A DNA stretch of 64,000 bases from Mycobacterium botniense (lineage in GTDB: Bacteria > Actinomycetota > Actinomycetes > Mycobacteriales > Mycobacteriaceae). The stretch covers positions 124,001 to 188,000 of the forward strand of contig NZ_BLKW01000004.1 in NCBI RefSeq assembly GCF_010723305.1, read 5' to 3'. Positions 17,373 to 27,623 of the stretch are shown here, piece by piece. Position 1 is the first letter of the stretch, and every line of letters begins with the position of its first letter. The position numbers and the translations under genes are program-made. Below the pieces are notes generated by a model. It saw nothing but the letters and a program-made list of their open reading frames with translations. It was not told the DNA's origin and did not search any database.

Positions 17373-17391
17373 AACCGTCAACTGCACGGGC

Positions 17392-18018
17392 TCATTCCCG
17401 ACCCGTGTCGGCGGGACATGCGCTGCCGAGGGTGAGCAGGCCGCGTCGCGGTGTGAGCGCGTGGGTCATCAAGACGTCATGGGGTTCGAACGGCAGCTCG
17501 TCGACCAGTTCTTGGTCACGGATCACGGCCACCAGCCGCGCATTCGGGTTCCGATACACCAGTGAGCGGTCGTAGAACCCGCGGCCACGGCCGAGGCGCA
17601 CACCGCGGCGGTCGACGGCCAGCGCGGGAACGAGTACCAGGACGGCCTGTGCCAGCGCCGACGGCGGGAGCCAGGGTTCCGGCGGTTCCAGCAGGCCGAA
17701 CCGCGCGGTGACAAGCCGTCCGGGCCGGTATTCGCCCCACCGCAATGCCAGCGGAATGTCGTCGTCGGTGGTGCGGGCAACGGGCAGCAGCACCCGCCCG
17801 GCCCGGTGTCGTAACACGTCCAGCATGTCGATCGACCCGGGTTCGGCGTTGACCGGCACATAGGCGCAGACGGTGTCGGCGCCGGTCACGATGCTGCCCA
17901 TCAGATCAGTCAGCGCCTGCGCCTCGCGCGCCCGGACGTCCTCGGCAACCGAACGCCGAGCTGCCAGCAGCTGGGCCCGTAATCCCGCCTTGTCCAGGGT
18001 CGCCACGTTGTCAACCAT
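17392..18018 (-). CDS. 5-formyltetrahydrofolate cyclo-ligase
   Basis: This 208-residue enzyme converts 5-formyl-THF to 5,10-methenyl-THF with ATP. The family segment GVRLGRGRGFYDR, which contains the ATP/folate-binding loop, is visible near residue 150. The N-terminal KAGLRAQLLAARRSV is the usual basic start of the fold. The ATG at 18018 (MVDNVATLDK) is chosen, matching the approximate length of Rv0992c. It is divergent from galU, with the two starts 62 bp apart, so their promoters share this gap. Confidence 0.9.
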   Translation of the reverse strand: MVDNVATLDKAGLRAQLLAARRSVAEDVRAREAQALTDLMGSIVTGADTVCAYVPVNAEPGSIDMLDVLRHRAGRVLLPVARTTDDDIPLALRWGEYRPGRLVTARFGLLEPPEPWLPPSALAQAVLVLVPALAVDRRGVRLGRGRGFYDRSLVYRNPNARLVAVIRDQELVDELPFEPHDVLMTHALTPRRGLLTLGSACPADTGRE

Positions 18019-18080
18019 GACAGACCGCAGTGTGCCACCGCCACGTCGGCGTGCCACCCGCGGCGGTTATGGTGTGAACA

Positions 18081-18992
18081 ATGCCACGCTCACATGGTCC
18101 GGTCCCGCGCACCGCAATTGTGCCCGCGGCGGGTCTCGGCACCCGTTTTCTGCCCGCGACCAAAACGGTCCCCAAAGAGCTGTTGCCCGTCGTCGACACC
18201 CCCGGCATCGAACTGGTCGCCACCGAAGCCGCCGAGGCCGGCGCTGAGCGGCTGATCATTGTCACATCCGAAGGCAAAGACAGCGTCGTCGCACATTTCG
18301 TCGAAGACCTGGTGCTAGAGGGCACGCTGGAAGCGCGTGGCAAAAAAGACGTGCTGGACAAGGTGCGGCGGGCGCCGCGGCTCATCAAGGTCGAATCGGT
18401 CGTGCAGGCCGAACCGCTGGGACTGGGGCACGCCATCGGGTGCGCAGAGCCGAGACTGTCCGACGATGAGGATGCCGTGGCGGTGTTGCTGCCCGACGAC
18501 CTGGTACTGCCGACCGGTGTGCTGGTGGCGATGTCGAAGGTGCGCGCCAGGCTCGGCGGCAGTGTGTTGTGCGCCATCGAGGTCACCCCTGAGGAGGTGA
18601 GCTCCTACGGGGTGTTCGATGTCGAACCGGTGCCTGACGCCGACGCTCCCGGGGTGCTGAAGGTCAACGGGATGGTGGAAAAACCCAGGCCCGAGGATGC
18701 GCCGTCGATGTACGCGGCGGCTGGCCGCTACGTGCTCGACCGCGCGATCTTCGACGCCCTGCGCCGCGTCGACCGGGGTGTGGGCGGCGAAGTTCAACTC
18801 ACCGATGCAGTGGCCTTGCTCATCAAGGAAGGCCATCCTGTGCACGTCGTCGTGCACCGCGGGTCTCGACACGACTTGGGAAATCCCGGCGGCTACCTCA
18901 AAGCTGCGGTTGACTTTGCATTGGATCGTGATGACTACGGCCCGGATTTGCGGCGATGGTTGGTGGCGCGATTGGGCCTGACCGAACAGTAG
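18081..18992 (+). CDS. galU: UTP-glucose-1-phosphate uridylyltransferase GalU
   Basis: This 303-residue nucleotidyltransferase makes UDP-glucose from UTP and glucose-1-phosphate for polysaccharide and trehalose synthesis. The nucleotide-binding motif AAGLGTRFLPATK lies at residues 12-24, and later family segments (EPLGLGHA, VLLPDDLV, GEVQLTDAV) are intact. A TATGGT hexamer at 18068-18073 puts transcription initiation at or next to the ATG, so the mRNA is probably leaderless. It begins the galU-moeA1-rimJ-glpR gene run. Confidence 0.94.
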   Translation: MPRSHGPVPRTAIVPAAGLGTRFLPATKTVPKELLPVVDTPGIELVATEAAEAGAERLIIVTSEGKDSVVAHFVEDLVLEGTLEARGKKDVLDKVRRAPRLIKVESVVQAEPLGLGHAIGCAEPRLSDDEDAVAVLLPDDLVLPTGVLVAMSKVRARLGGSVLCAIEVTPEEVSSYGVFDVEPVPDADAPGVLKVNGMVEKPRPEDAPSMYAAAGRYVLDRAIFDALRRVDRGVGGEVQLTDAVALLIKEGHPVHVVVHRGSRHDLGNPGGYLKAAVDFALDRDDYGPDLRRWLVARLGLTEQ

Positions 18993-19004
18993 CGGTCCGC
19001 CCGG

Positions 19005-19072
19005 CGACGACGTGGGCCGACGGCCCGGGGAGGAGCCGGGCAATCGGGTCCGGCCGGGCGGCGATGCGGGTC
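19005..19072 (+). repeat. Single dispersed copy of the GC-rich 57-bp-type hairpin repeat
   Basis: The galU-moeA1 spacer contains GACGACGTGGGCCGACGGCC, then GGGGAGGAG, CAAT and GGTCCGG elements in the same order as each unit of the tandem array at 44491-44757. It is then followed by the start of another unit (GGCGATGCGGG). The GGGCCG/CGGCCC arms can form a hairpin. Confidence 0.6.
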
Positions 19073-19145
19073 AAAGGCCACAGGTGCAGCCGCGAGCCAG
19101 GACGGGCCGGCGCGGGATGACAACTGGACGGCAGAAAGGCGCGCT

Positions 19146-20408
19146 GTGCGTTCGGTGGAAGAGCAGCAAGCGCGGGTGACTGCGGCCGCGGTGGCCCCGA
19201 GGCCGGTGCGGGTCGCGATCGCCGAGGCTCAGGGGTTGATGTGTGCCGAAGAAGTCGTTGCCGAACGCCCGCTGCCCGGGTTCGATCAAGCCGCGATCGA
19301 CGGCTATGCGGTACGCAGCGTCGATGTGCTCACCGTGGGGGAGTCGGCCGGTGATCACGGTGACGACGGGGGCGGCGAGGTAGTTTTGCCGGTGATGGCG
19401 ACCATCGAAGCCGGTGCGCGCGCACCCACCAGGTTGCAGCCGCGCCAGGCTGTTCGGGTGCAGACCGGAGCGCCGCTGCCCACACTGGCCGATGCGGTGC
19501 TGCCGCTGCGCTGGACCGACGGGGGGCAGTCACGGGTGCGGGTTTTGCGCGGCGTCCCGTCGGGCGCTTATGTGCGGCGTACCGGTGACGATGTGCAGCC
19601 CGGTGACGTCGCAGTGCGTGCGGGGACGATCATCGGCGCAGCGCAAGTAGGGCTGCTGGCCGCGGTAGGTCGCGAACGCGTGCTGGTACACCCCCGCCCG
19701 CGGCTCTCGGTGATGGCCGTCGGCGGTGAGCTCGTCGATATCTCACGCACGCCGGGGAACGGGCAGGTGTACGACGTCAACTCCTATGCCCTGGCCGCGG
19801 CCGGGCGCGATGCCGGGGCAGAGGTGACCCGTGTGGGCATTGTCGACAACGACCCCAAAGAGCTGCGCCAAGTGGTCGAGGGCCAGCTCAATCGGGCTGA
19901 GGTGGTAGTGATCGCCGGCGCGGTGGGAGGTGAGGCGGCCGAGGCGGTGTGCGCGGTGCTTTCTGAGCTGGGGGAGATGGAGGTTACCCGCGTCGCGATG
20001 CATCCAGGATCGGTGCAGGGCTTCGGGCAGCTGGGGCGCGAGGGCGTCCCCACGTTTCTGCTGCCCGCAAATCCGGTCAGCGCTTTGGTGATTTTCGAGG
20101 TGATGGTGCGTCCGCTGATCCGGCTGGCGCTGGGGAGGCGGCAGCCGATGCGCCGAATCGTGCAGGCCCGCACGCTGTCCCCGATCACCTCGGTGCGCGG
20201 GCGCAAGGGCTACTTGCGTGGTCAGCTGATGCGTGATCAGGACACCGGTGAGTACCTGGTGCAAGCGCTGGGAGGGGCTCCGGGCGCTTCATCGCACTTG
20301 CTTGCGACGCTGGCCGAGGCAAACTGTCTCGTGGTGGTTCCCAGTGAGGCTGAGCAGATTCGCACCGGCGAAATCGTCGATGTCGCATTCTTGGCTCAGC
20401 GCGGCTGA
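19146..20408 (+). CDS. moeA1: MoeA-family protein, probable Glp-type division factor (MoeA1)
   Basis: This 420-residue protein has the full MoeA/gephyrin E-domain fold: FDQAAIDGYAVR near residue 43, TGAPLPTLADAV near residue 110, the linker GELVD, and the C-terminal beta domain. Key enzyme motifs are degraded. The usual KPGKP lysine motif reads MHPGSV at residues 285-290, and GGVSVG is replaced by GAVGGE. In Corynebacterium the gephyrin-like Glp in the same neighbourhood binds FtsZ and the membrane receptor GlpR. A division role is therefore at least as likely as molybdenum insertion. The GTG start has AGAAAGG in front. Confidence 0.88.
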   Translation: MRSVEEQQARVTAAAVAPRPVRVAIAEAQGLMCAEEVVAERPLPGFDQAAIDGYAVRSVDVLTVGESAGDHGDDGGGEVVLPVMATIEAGARAPTRLQPRQAVRVQTGAPLPTLADAVLPLRWTDGGQSRVRVLRGVPSGAYVRRTGDDVQPGDVAVRAGTIIGAAQVGLLAAVGRERVLVHPRPRLSVMAVGGELVDISRTPGNGQVYDVNSYALAAAGRDAGAEVTRVGIVDNDPKELRQVVEGQLNRAEVVVIAGAVGGEAAEAVCAVLSELGEMEVTRVAMHPGSVQGFGQLGREGVPTFLLPANPVSALVIFEVMVRPLIRLALGRRQPMRRIVQARTLSPITSVRGRKGYLRGQLMRDQDTGEYLVQALGGAPGASSHLLATLAEANCLVVVPSEAEQIRTGEIVDVAFLAQRG

Positions 20409-20429
20409 GCGGCACGACGGCGCACTTCC

Positions 20430-21083
20430 GTGAATATCTGGGGCTCGAGCTCTCGCCATCCCGGTTGGCCGATGGTGGTCGGACCGCTGCGGGTGCCGGC
20501 CGGCGTGATCCGGCTGCGGCCGGTACGCATGCGCGACGGCGCGCAGTGGAGCCGGATCCGGTTGGCCGACCGCGCTCACCTGGAGCCGTGGGAGCCCAGC
20601 GCGGAAGGCGATTGGACTCTGCGGCACACGGTTTCGTCGTGGCCCGGGGTTTGTTCGAGCTTGCGCTCAGAAGCGCGTAAAGGGCGCATGCTGCCGTTCG
20701 CGATCGAACTGGACGGGCAGTTCTGCGGTCAGTTGACGGTTGGCAATGTGACGCACGGGGCGTTGCGGTCGGCCTGGATCGGTTATTGGGTGTCCAGCGC
20801 GGCCACTGGTGGTGGCGTTGCCACCGGAGCGCTGGCGCTCGGTCTCGACCATTGCTTCGGTCCGGTCAAGCTGCATCGGGTGGAGGCCACCGTACGACCG
20901 GAGAACGCCGCGAGCAGGGCAGTGCTGGCAAAGGTCGGATTCCGCGAAGAGGGGCTACTGCGCCGGTATTTGCAGGTCGACGGGGCGTGGCGGGATCATC
21001 TGCTGGTTGGCCTCACGGTGGAAGAAGTGTACGGGTCGGTGACGTCGAGCCTGGTGCGCAGCGGCCACGCCAGCTGGGTCTGA
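20430..21083 (+). CDS. rimJ: GNAT acetyltransferase RimJ-like
   Basis: This 217-residue protein has the RimJ/RimL GNAT fold, with the acetyl-CoA loop region (YWVSSAATGGGVATGALALGLDHCF) near residues 117-140 and the HRVEATVRPENAASRAVLAKVGF segment that closes the fold. RimJ-type enzymes acetylate N-terminal residues of proteins. It lies between moeA1 and glpR, an arrangement also kept in other Actinobacteria, so its real target may belong to the division system. The GTG at 20430 follows the moeA1 stop by 21 bp. It corresponds to Rv0995. Confidence 0.88.
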   Translation: MNIWGSSSRHPGWPMVVGPLRVPAGVIRLRPVRMRDGAQWSRIRLADRAHLEPWEPSAEGDWTLRHTVSSWPGVCSSLRSEARKGRMLPFAIELDGQFCGQLTVGNVTHGALRSAWIGYWVSSAATGGGVATGALALGLDHCFGPVKLHRVEATVRPENAASRAVLAKVGFREEGLLRRYLQVDGAWRDHLLVGLTVEEVYGSVTSSLVRSGHASWV

Positions 21084-21190
21084 GACCCGACCGCCGATTC
21101 GGGGCCCGCATTCGCCCGCGGGGATGCGCGGCCTCCTGGGTCCGGAACGCCCGAAAAAGTGACTGTCGGGGCAGATGTGACTCGTGGTTC

Positions 21191-21219
21191 TTGTCAGAAG
21201 CGAATTACAGGTGTGTAAT
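21191..21219 (+). promoter_or_regulatory. SigA-type promoter of glpR
   Basis: A -35 hexamer TTGTCA and a -10 hexamer TGTAAT are separated by exactly 17 bp. Transcription should start about 110 bp before the glpR ATG. A perfect inverted repeat overlaps the -10 box. Confidence 0.65.
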
Positions 21220-21220
21220 T
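21203..21220. promoter_or_regulatory. Perfect 7+4+7 inverted repeat over the glpR -10 box
   Basis: AATTACA and TGTAATT flank GGTG, a perfect 18-bp dyad in otherwise GC-rich DNA. Its overlap with the -10 hexamer suggests a repressor site. No known regulator is assigned with confidence. Confidence 0.6.
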
Positions 21221-21258
21221 ATCGTGTGCTTTGACCGCAGCGCTGGCACCGATCCGCA

Positions 21259-21306
21259 TAGCGGCGATGCGGGCTGAGCGACGGCCGGAACAGCAGCCAG
21301 GTGACC
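21259..21306 (+). repeat. Dispersed GC-rich repeat copy upstream of glpR
   Basis: This segment (GGCGATGCGGGCTGAGCG, then CGGCC and ACAGCAGCCAGGTGAC) closely parallels the segment at 50485-50535 (GATGCGGGCCGCTGAGCGGC then CCAGCAGCCGGGTGAC). Both sit in the leader just upstream of a gene start. Confidence 0.5.
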
Positions 21307-21338
21307 CAAACCCGGCCCGGCGCGGAAAGGAGCAGGTG

Positions 21339-22406
21339 ATGCCGAGCATCCCGCAGTCGCTGCTGTGGATTTCGCTGGTGGTGCTCTGGCTGTTCGTGCT
21401 GGTGCCGATGTTGATCAGCAAGCGCGACGCGGTGCGGCGCACCAGTGACGTGGCGTTGGCCACGCGCGTGCTCAACAGCGGCACGGGATCCCGGCTGCGC
21501 AGGCGCAACGGGCCCGCCGCCGGGCACCGCAGCGATCCTGACTGGCGGCCGGAAAACGACGGGTACGCCGACCCGGACCTCAATGAGGCGGACGACCCAC
21601 CACGGGTCGCCACAGCGATCGTGAAAGCCGCGGCCGTTGCTCAGGCCCAACCTGACTATATCGATGTCGATGTCGTCGAGGAGGATTCTGGTGCGCTTCC
21701 GGCAGGGGGCGGCGATCGGCTATCCGGCGTCTGCTGCGATGAGCCGGTTGGTGACCACTTCCACTCGGCTGATCAGGTGGCCGGCACGGCGGCTCACGAC
21801 CAGGGTGAGACATGTGGCCAGGAATCACACGGGCCGGAGGGAAATCAGGCCGACGCCGACGAGCCCCAGGACGTCGTTCCCGATCAGGACGCAGAAGCCC
21901 AGAGGTTCGAATATATCGAGGACACATCGGGTTTAGAAGCCGCCGAGGAGCCAGCGGCGACCGTCACTCGCACTGTCCCGCGACGTTACCGATATGAATC
22001 GAAGACCGCCGCGGCGGTGAGCGCTCGCAAATACACCTTCCGGAAACGCGTGCTGATGACGATGGCGCTGATGTTGGCGGCTTCAGCCGTGGCAGCATTC
22101 ACGATTGCGCCGCGCGCCTGGTGGGTGTGCGGGGGGGTGGCCGGGGTGACAGTGCTCTATTTGGCGTACCTGCGCCGGCAGACCCGGATTGAAGAGCGGT
22201 TGCGCCGCCGCCGGATGCAACGGTTGGCGCGTGCGCGCCTCGGTGTGGAGAACAAAAACGACCCCGATATCGAGGTACTCCCGTCGCGGTTGCGGCGCCC
22301 GGGTGCGGTAGTCCTGGAAATCGATGACGACGATCCGGTATTCGAGCATCTCAACTACACGCCGGTCGCTCAAGACTACGACTTGCCGCGAGCGGCGGGA
22401 CAATAG
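21339..22406 (+). CDS. Membrane division protein GlpR/SepX (Rv0996-like)
   Basis: This 355-residue protein has an N-terminal transmembrane helix at about residues 6-24 (LLWISLVVLWLFVLVP). A long acidic, probably disordered region follows, with two hydrophobic segments near residues 240-258 and 264-280 and a basic/acidic cytoplasmic tail. SepX in Streptomyces and GlpR in Corynebacterium share this layout and recruit or anchor division proteins; GlpR is the membrane receptor for the MoeA-like Glp. The ATG at 21339 is chosen for the AAAGGAG eight bases upstream. An individual SigA promoter lies in front. Confidence 0.85.
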   Translation: MPSIPQSLLWISLVVLWLFVLVPMLISKRDAVRRTSDVALATRVLNSGTGSRLRRRNGPAAGHRSDPDWRPENDGYADPDLNEADDPPRVATAIVKAAAVAQAQPDYIDVDVVEEDSGALPAGGGDRLSGVCCDEPVGDHFHSADQVAGTAAHDQGETCGQESHGPEGNQADADEPQDVVPDQDAEAQRFEYIEDTSGLEAAEEPAATVTRTVPRRYRYESKTAAAVSARKYTFRKRVLMTMALMLAASAVAAFTIAPRAWWVCGGVAGVTVLYLAYLRRQTRIEERLRRRRMQRLARARLGVENKNDPDIEVLPSRLRRPGAVVLEIDDDDPVFEHLNYTPVAQDYDLPRAAGQ

Positions 22407-22480
22407 GTCGGGAGGCAGTTGCCGGGTGTCGGCGGCGTACGGTGTCAGCCGCGCTGCTGGTAACCTCTGCTAGCGACTAC

Positions 22481-22556
22481 GGGGCTATGGCGCAGTTGGT
22501 AGCGCGACTCGTTCGCATCGAGTAGGTCAGGGGTTCGAATCCCCTTAGCTCCACCA
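22481..22556 (+). tRNA. tRNA-Ala (anticodon CGC), CCA encoded
   Basis: The cloverleaf folds completely: acceptor GGGGCTA with TAGCTCC, D arm GCGC with GCGC, anticodon stem ACTCG/CGAGT with loop TTCGCAT (anticodon CGC), and T arm AGGGG-TTCGAAT-CCCCT. The discriminator A is followed by an encoded CCA. It follows glpR by 74 bp. Confidence 0.97.
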
Positions 22557-24173
<1,617 letters not shown>

Positions 24174-24194
24174 CATGGCGCACCTTCGGCTGCG

Positions 24195-24869
24195 GTGATC
24201 GTGAACCGGAGTGGTGCGGTGGTGATCGGTGCCGCGGTGGCTGTGTTGGTTGTCGCTTGCGCGTCCTCGCCGATACCGAAAACGCTGCCAACCTCTCTGC
24301 CCTCCCGGGTCAACCCCGCCAACATCAGGAGGGTCGGTGCTGACCTGCCGCGCGGCTATGAAGTCACCAAGATCACAGGCATTTCCGCGCCGAGCGGGAT
24401 CTGGGGTCTCGGCGCCGGCCCGACGGCGCAACCCGCGCAGTGCGGGGTTCTCGCGGACCCGGTTCACGGACGCAGCGATTCCGCGCAAGGTGTGTCGGGC
24501 TCGGGTGCGGACGGTACCGTCTATGCGGTCGTTGCCGCGGCTCCGTCGGGCCCGCTGGTCCTGGACCGAAACCTGGTTGGCCAGTGTGCGCAATGGACTA
24601 TGCGCGGCGGGAATGCCAAGGCTAACGTCCGTCTCATCGATCCCCCGCACATCGATGGCGCCGAGACTCTTGGTATGGCGACTGACACCACTACATCCGT
24701 TGAGGGTGGCATCCAAATCATTTCTCACACTTATACATTCAGTGCATATTTAGGTGACTATTACGCGTTTACGGCACTGGTAACCGAGCCCGGATCACTG
24801 CATGCACCGCTCACGCCGCGATTCGCGGCGGATCTGCTGGTGAAAACAGTGTCTGTGTTGCGCAGCTGA
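24195..24869 (+). CDS. Putative lipoprotein, DUF5642-like (Rv0999-like), copy 1
   Basis: This 224-residue protein has a signal sequence ending in a lipobox (LVVACASS), so it should be lipid-anchored after Cys27. The mature part (PRGYEVTKITGISAPSG, then QCGVLADP) resembles the next gene in length, in the two-cysteine layout and in the closing pattern FAADLLVKTVSVLRS versus ARDLLVKAVTAVKS. The pair looks like a tandem duplication. The start codon could be GTG 24195 or GTG 24201. No function is known. Confidence 0.75.
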   Translation: MIVNRSGAVVIGAAVAVLVVACASSPIPKTLPTSLPSRVNPANIRRVGADLPRGYEVTKITGISAPSGIWGLGAGPTAQPAQCGVLADPVHGRSDSAQGVSGSGADGTVYAVVAAAPSGPLVLDRNLVGQCAQWTMRGGNAKANVRLIDPPHIDGAETLGMATDTTTSVEGGIQIISHTYTFSAYLGDYYAFTALVTEPGSLHAPLTPRFAADLLVKTVSVLRS

Positions 24870-24897
24870 TCACGATGCGTCGGGTAGATTGGCCGCG

Positions 24898-25548
24898 ATG
24901 GTCAAGGCGGTGCTCACGATGGGGTGTGCGTGCTGGCTGGCCGCCTGCGCGTCCGGCAAACCGGCGGATTCCGCTGATATCGCCAGGGTCGCCGACGTAA
25001 AGTCGAGTTTCGGCCCGGAGTTCCACGTCACCACCATCGCTCCGACGGGTATTGACCCGAAGTTGTTCGGCGCCCGGAAACTGCCCGAGGGACTGCGATT
25101 CGAGCCGCCGGGCTGCGCGCAATTCGCCGCCGGGCAGGCGATGCCACCCGGTTTGCAGGGCAACATGGCTGCGGTGAGCGCCGAGGGTGACGGCAACCGG
25201 TTCATCACCATCGCGCTGGAGACCTCACAGCCGGTGCCGGTGAGCGATCCCGGGCAGAACTGTGCGAAAGTGGGTTTCACCGGGGGACAGGTGCGTGGCG
25301 TCGTCGAGGTTGTCGAAGCGCCGCAGATCGCGGGTGCCCGCACGCTGGGTGTGCACCGAGTGGTACAGACCCTCGTCGATGGAAAACCCCACACCGGCGA
25401 GCTATATGACTACTCTGCTCATTTCGGCAGATATCAGGTCATCGTCGTCGCCAATCCGCTTGTCGTTCCGGGCAAGCCGGTCGTTTCGGTCGACACGCAG
25501 CGGGCCCGTGACTTGCTGGTCAAGGCGGTGACCGCGGTCAAAAGTTGA
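24898..25548 (+). CDS. Putative lipoprotein, DUF5642-like, copy 2
   Basis: This 216-residue protein has a short signal sequence with lipobox WLAACAS, giving a lipidated Cys16. The mature region (FGPEFHVTTIAPTGIDP, PGCAQFAAG, GQNCAKVGFTGG) matches the general layout of the preceding gene. A TAGATT hexamer at 24885-24890 places transcription initiation at the ATG, so it probably has its own leaderless promoter in addition to readthrough. The in-frame TTG at 24889 would lie inside that promoter and is rejected. Function unknown. Confidence 0.75.
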   Translation: MVKAVLTMGCACWLAACASGKPADSADIARVADVKSSFGPEFHVTTIAPTGIDPKLFGARKLPEGLRFEPPGCAQFAAGQAMPPGLQGNMAAVSAEGDGNRFITIALETSQPVPVSDPGQNCAKVGFTGGQVRGVVEVVEAPQIAGARTLGVHRVVQTLVDGKPHTGELYDYSAHFGRYQVIVVANPLVVPGKPVVSVDTQRARDLLVKAVTAVKS

Positions 25549-25550
25549 CC

Positions 25551-25583
25551 CGCCCGGCGGCGATGCGGGCCGCGGCATAACAG
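25551..25583 (+). repeat. Partial copy of the dispersed GC-rich repeat
   Basis: CCCGGCGGCGATGCGGGCCG occurs between convergent genes. It matches the first third of the repeat unit found as a tandem array at 44491-44757 and can pair internally. Confidence 0.4.
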
Positions 25584-25585
25584 AG

Positions 25586-26206
25586 CTAGCGGACGTCACG
25601 TGGTCGAAACTGAATACTCACCCGTGGACCGGAGGGCGCCGACGTCTTAAGAACCGAATGCTCCCAAGTACGCTGGCACGACCCACCCATGACCAGCAGA
25701 TCGCCGTGTCCCAGGGGCAGACGCAGCGAAGGACCGCCGCCGCCGCGGGGACGGAGTGCGAAGTTGCGGGACGCGCCCAGGCTGATGATCGCGACCATGG
25801 TGTCCTCCGTGCGGCCCCGGCCGATGGTGTCGCCATGCCAGGCCACACTGTCAGAGCCATCCCGGTAGAGGCAGAGCCCGACCGTGGTGAACGGTTCGCC
25901 GAGTTCGCCGGCGTAGATGTCATTGAGTCGTCCCCGCAGGAAAGCCAGCTGCGGATGCGGGGGATCCTCGCGGGTCAGATCATGAAAACTGACCAGCCGG
26001 GGTACATCGACGACCCGGTCGTACATCTGGCGGCGCTCGGCGTGCCAAGGTACGCCCGGCAGCAGCGCCTCGAATAGATCGTCGGCATCAGCCAACCAGC
26101 CGGAGCGGTACTCGATCCACGCGCCGTCACCGAGGTAGCGGCGCTCCTCGAGCTCAAACAGCGAGTCCTGCACCGGGACCAGCACGACAGCCAGTTTATC
26201 GTACAT
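25586..26206 (-). CDS. AlkB-like 2-oxoglutarate/Fe(II) dioxygenase (Rv1000c-like)
   Basis: This 206-residue protein has the jelly-roll dioxygenase motifs of Alk[10 protein letters not shown] supplies the HxD iron ligands, TWEHSV supplies the distal histidine, and RVSIQFR contains the arginine for 2-oxoglutarate. The family removes alkyl groups from nucleic acid bases. The ATG at 26206 gives almost the same length as Rv1000c; the 16-residue extension to 26254 lacks support. It is divergent from arcA with about 100 bp between starts. Confidence 0.87.
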   Translation of the reverse strand: MYDKLAVVLVPVQDSLFELEERRYLGDGAWIEYRSGWLADADDLFEALLPGVPWHAERRQMYDRVVDVPRLVSFHDLTREDPPHPQLAFLRGRLNDIYAGELGEPFTTVGLCLYRDGSDSVAWHGDTIGRGRTEDTMVAIISLGASRNFALRPRGGGGPSLRLPLGHGDLLVMGGSCQRTWEHSVLKTSAPSGPRVSIQFRPRDVR

Positions 26207-26304
26207 CCGTTCGACCAGGTGAGCCCGGCCGGGCCACGCGGGGCACGCAGCCAAGCCGGCTGAGGACGAGCTGCGCTGAGATTAATGGCGCTACCGTGCT
26301 AGAT

Positions 26305-27513
26305 GTGAGCGTCACCCAGTTGGGTTCCAATTCGGAGGTCGGGACACTGCGGGTGGCTATCCTGCACCGCCCTGGCGCCGAGTTACAACGTCTGACTCCG
26401 CGCAACAACGACCAGCTGCTGTTCGACGGGCTGCCCTGGGTCGCACGCGCGCAGGAGGAACACGACGCGTTCGCGGAATTGCTGCGTTCCCGCGGCGTGG
26501 AAGTGCTGCTGCTGTCGGACCTGCTGACCGAGGCCCTGGAAAGCGGCGCAGCGCGGATGCAGGGCATCGCTGCCGCGGTCGACGCTCGCCGGCTCGGATT
26601 CCAGTTGGCGCAGGAGCTTTCGGCGTACCTGCGAGGACTCGCCCCCGCCGCATTGGCGCACGTCTTGATGGCCGGTATGACCTTCACCGAACTTCCCACA
26701 GACACCAGGACCGATGTGTCGTTAGTGCGTCTTATGCACCATGGTGCGGATTTCGTCATCGAACCGCTGCCGAACCTGGTGTTCACCCGTGATTCGTCGA
26801 TCTGGATCGGTCCCCGGGTGATCATTCCGTCGCTGGCGTTGCCGGCGCGCGCACGTGAGGCGGCGTTAACTGATCTGATTTATGCTCACCATCCGCGGTT
26901 CACCGGTGTGCGCCGCGCCTACGAATCGCACACCGCCCCGGTGGAAGGTGGCGACGTGTTGTTGCTCGCACCCGGGGTGGTCGCGGTCGGCGTCGGCGAG
27001 CGGACCACACCCGCCGGCGCGGAATCCCTGGCTCGCAGCCTATTCGATGACGGCTTGGCCGATACGGTCCTGGCGGTGCCGATCGAACAAAAGCGTGCGC
27101 AGATGCATCTGGACACGGTGTGCACAATGGTTGACACCGACGCGGTCGTGATGTACGCGAACGTGGTGGACACGTTGTCGGCGTTCACGATTCAGCGCAC
27201 GCTCGACGGGTTGAAGATCAGCGAAGAGGCACGGTTCATCGACGCGGCCGCCAATGCAATGGGTATCGACAAGCTGCGCGTCATTCATACCGGGCTGGAC
27301 CCGGTGATCGCTGAACGCGAGCAGTGGGACGACGGCAATAACACGCTGGCGGTGGCGCCCGGTGTCGTCGTCGCCTACGAGCGCAACGTGCAGACCAATC
27401 CGCGCCTGCAGGACGCGGGTATCGAGGTGCTGACCATCGCGGCCTCGGAGTTGGGCACCGGGCGCGGCGGCCCGCGCTGTATGTCCTGTCCCGTCGCGCG
27501 CGACCCGCTATGA
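26305..27513 (+). CDS. arcA: Arginine deiminase ArcA
   Basis: This 402-residue enzyme hydrolyses arginine to citrulline and ammonia. Family landmarks are FTRD (Asp of the catalytic pair) near residue 165, VEGGD near 215, the histidine in QMHLDTV near 270, and the nucleophilic cysteine in GGPRCMSCP near the C-terminus. GTG at 26305 gives exactly the M. tuberculosis length, and a TACCGT hexamer seven bases upstream suggests a leaderless message. No arcB, arcC or arginine antiporter is nearby, so it works as a lone deiminase, as in M. tuberculosis Rv1001. Confidence 0.92.
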   Translation: MSVTQLGSNSEVGTLRVAILHRPGAELQRLTPRNNDQLLFDGLPWVARAQEEHDAFAELLRSRGVEVLLLSDLLTEALESGAARMQGIAAAVDARRLGFQLAQELSAYLRGLAPAALAHVLMAGMTFTELPTDTRTDVSLVRLMHHGADFVIEPLPNLVFTRDSSIWIGPRVIIPSLALPARAREAALTDLIYAHHPRFTGVRRAYESHTAPVEGGDVLLLAPGVVAVGVGERTTPAGAESLARSLFDDGLADTVLAVPIEQKRAQMHLDTVCTMVDTDAVVMYANVVDTLSAFTIQRTLDGLKISEEARFIDAAANAMGIDKLRVIHTGLDPVIAEREQWDDGNNTLAVAPGVVVAYERNVQTNPRLQDAGIEVLTIAASELGTGRGGPRCMSCPVARDPL

Positions 27514-27577
27514 CTTTCGCTGCGCGTCGGAAGACAGCGACGCGATGATCGGCTGCTGACCACCCATATCGAGGTAT

Positions 27578-27593
27578 GGCCGCGCGGGCGGCC
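27578..27593. terminator. Candidate bidirectional terminator between arcA and pmt
   Basis: GGCCGC and GCGGCC form a 6-bp all-GC stem around a four-base loop in the 110-bp gap between two convergent genes. There is no T-run on either side, which is common for mycobacterial I-shaped terminators. Confidence 0.4.
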
Positions 27594-27623
27594 GGCCACA
27601 ACTATGCGCCGACGGTCATGACC

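Noticed and set aside
26305..27513. Horizontally acquired arginine deiminase pathway
   Set aside because: Only arcA is present, base composition matches its neighbours, and the same lone gene exists at this position in M. tuberculosis.
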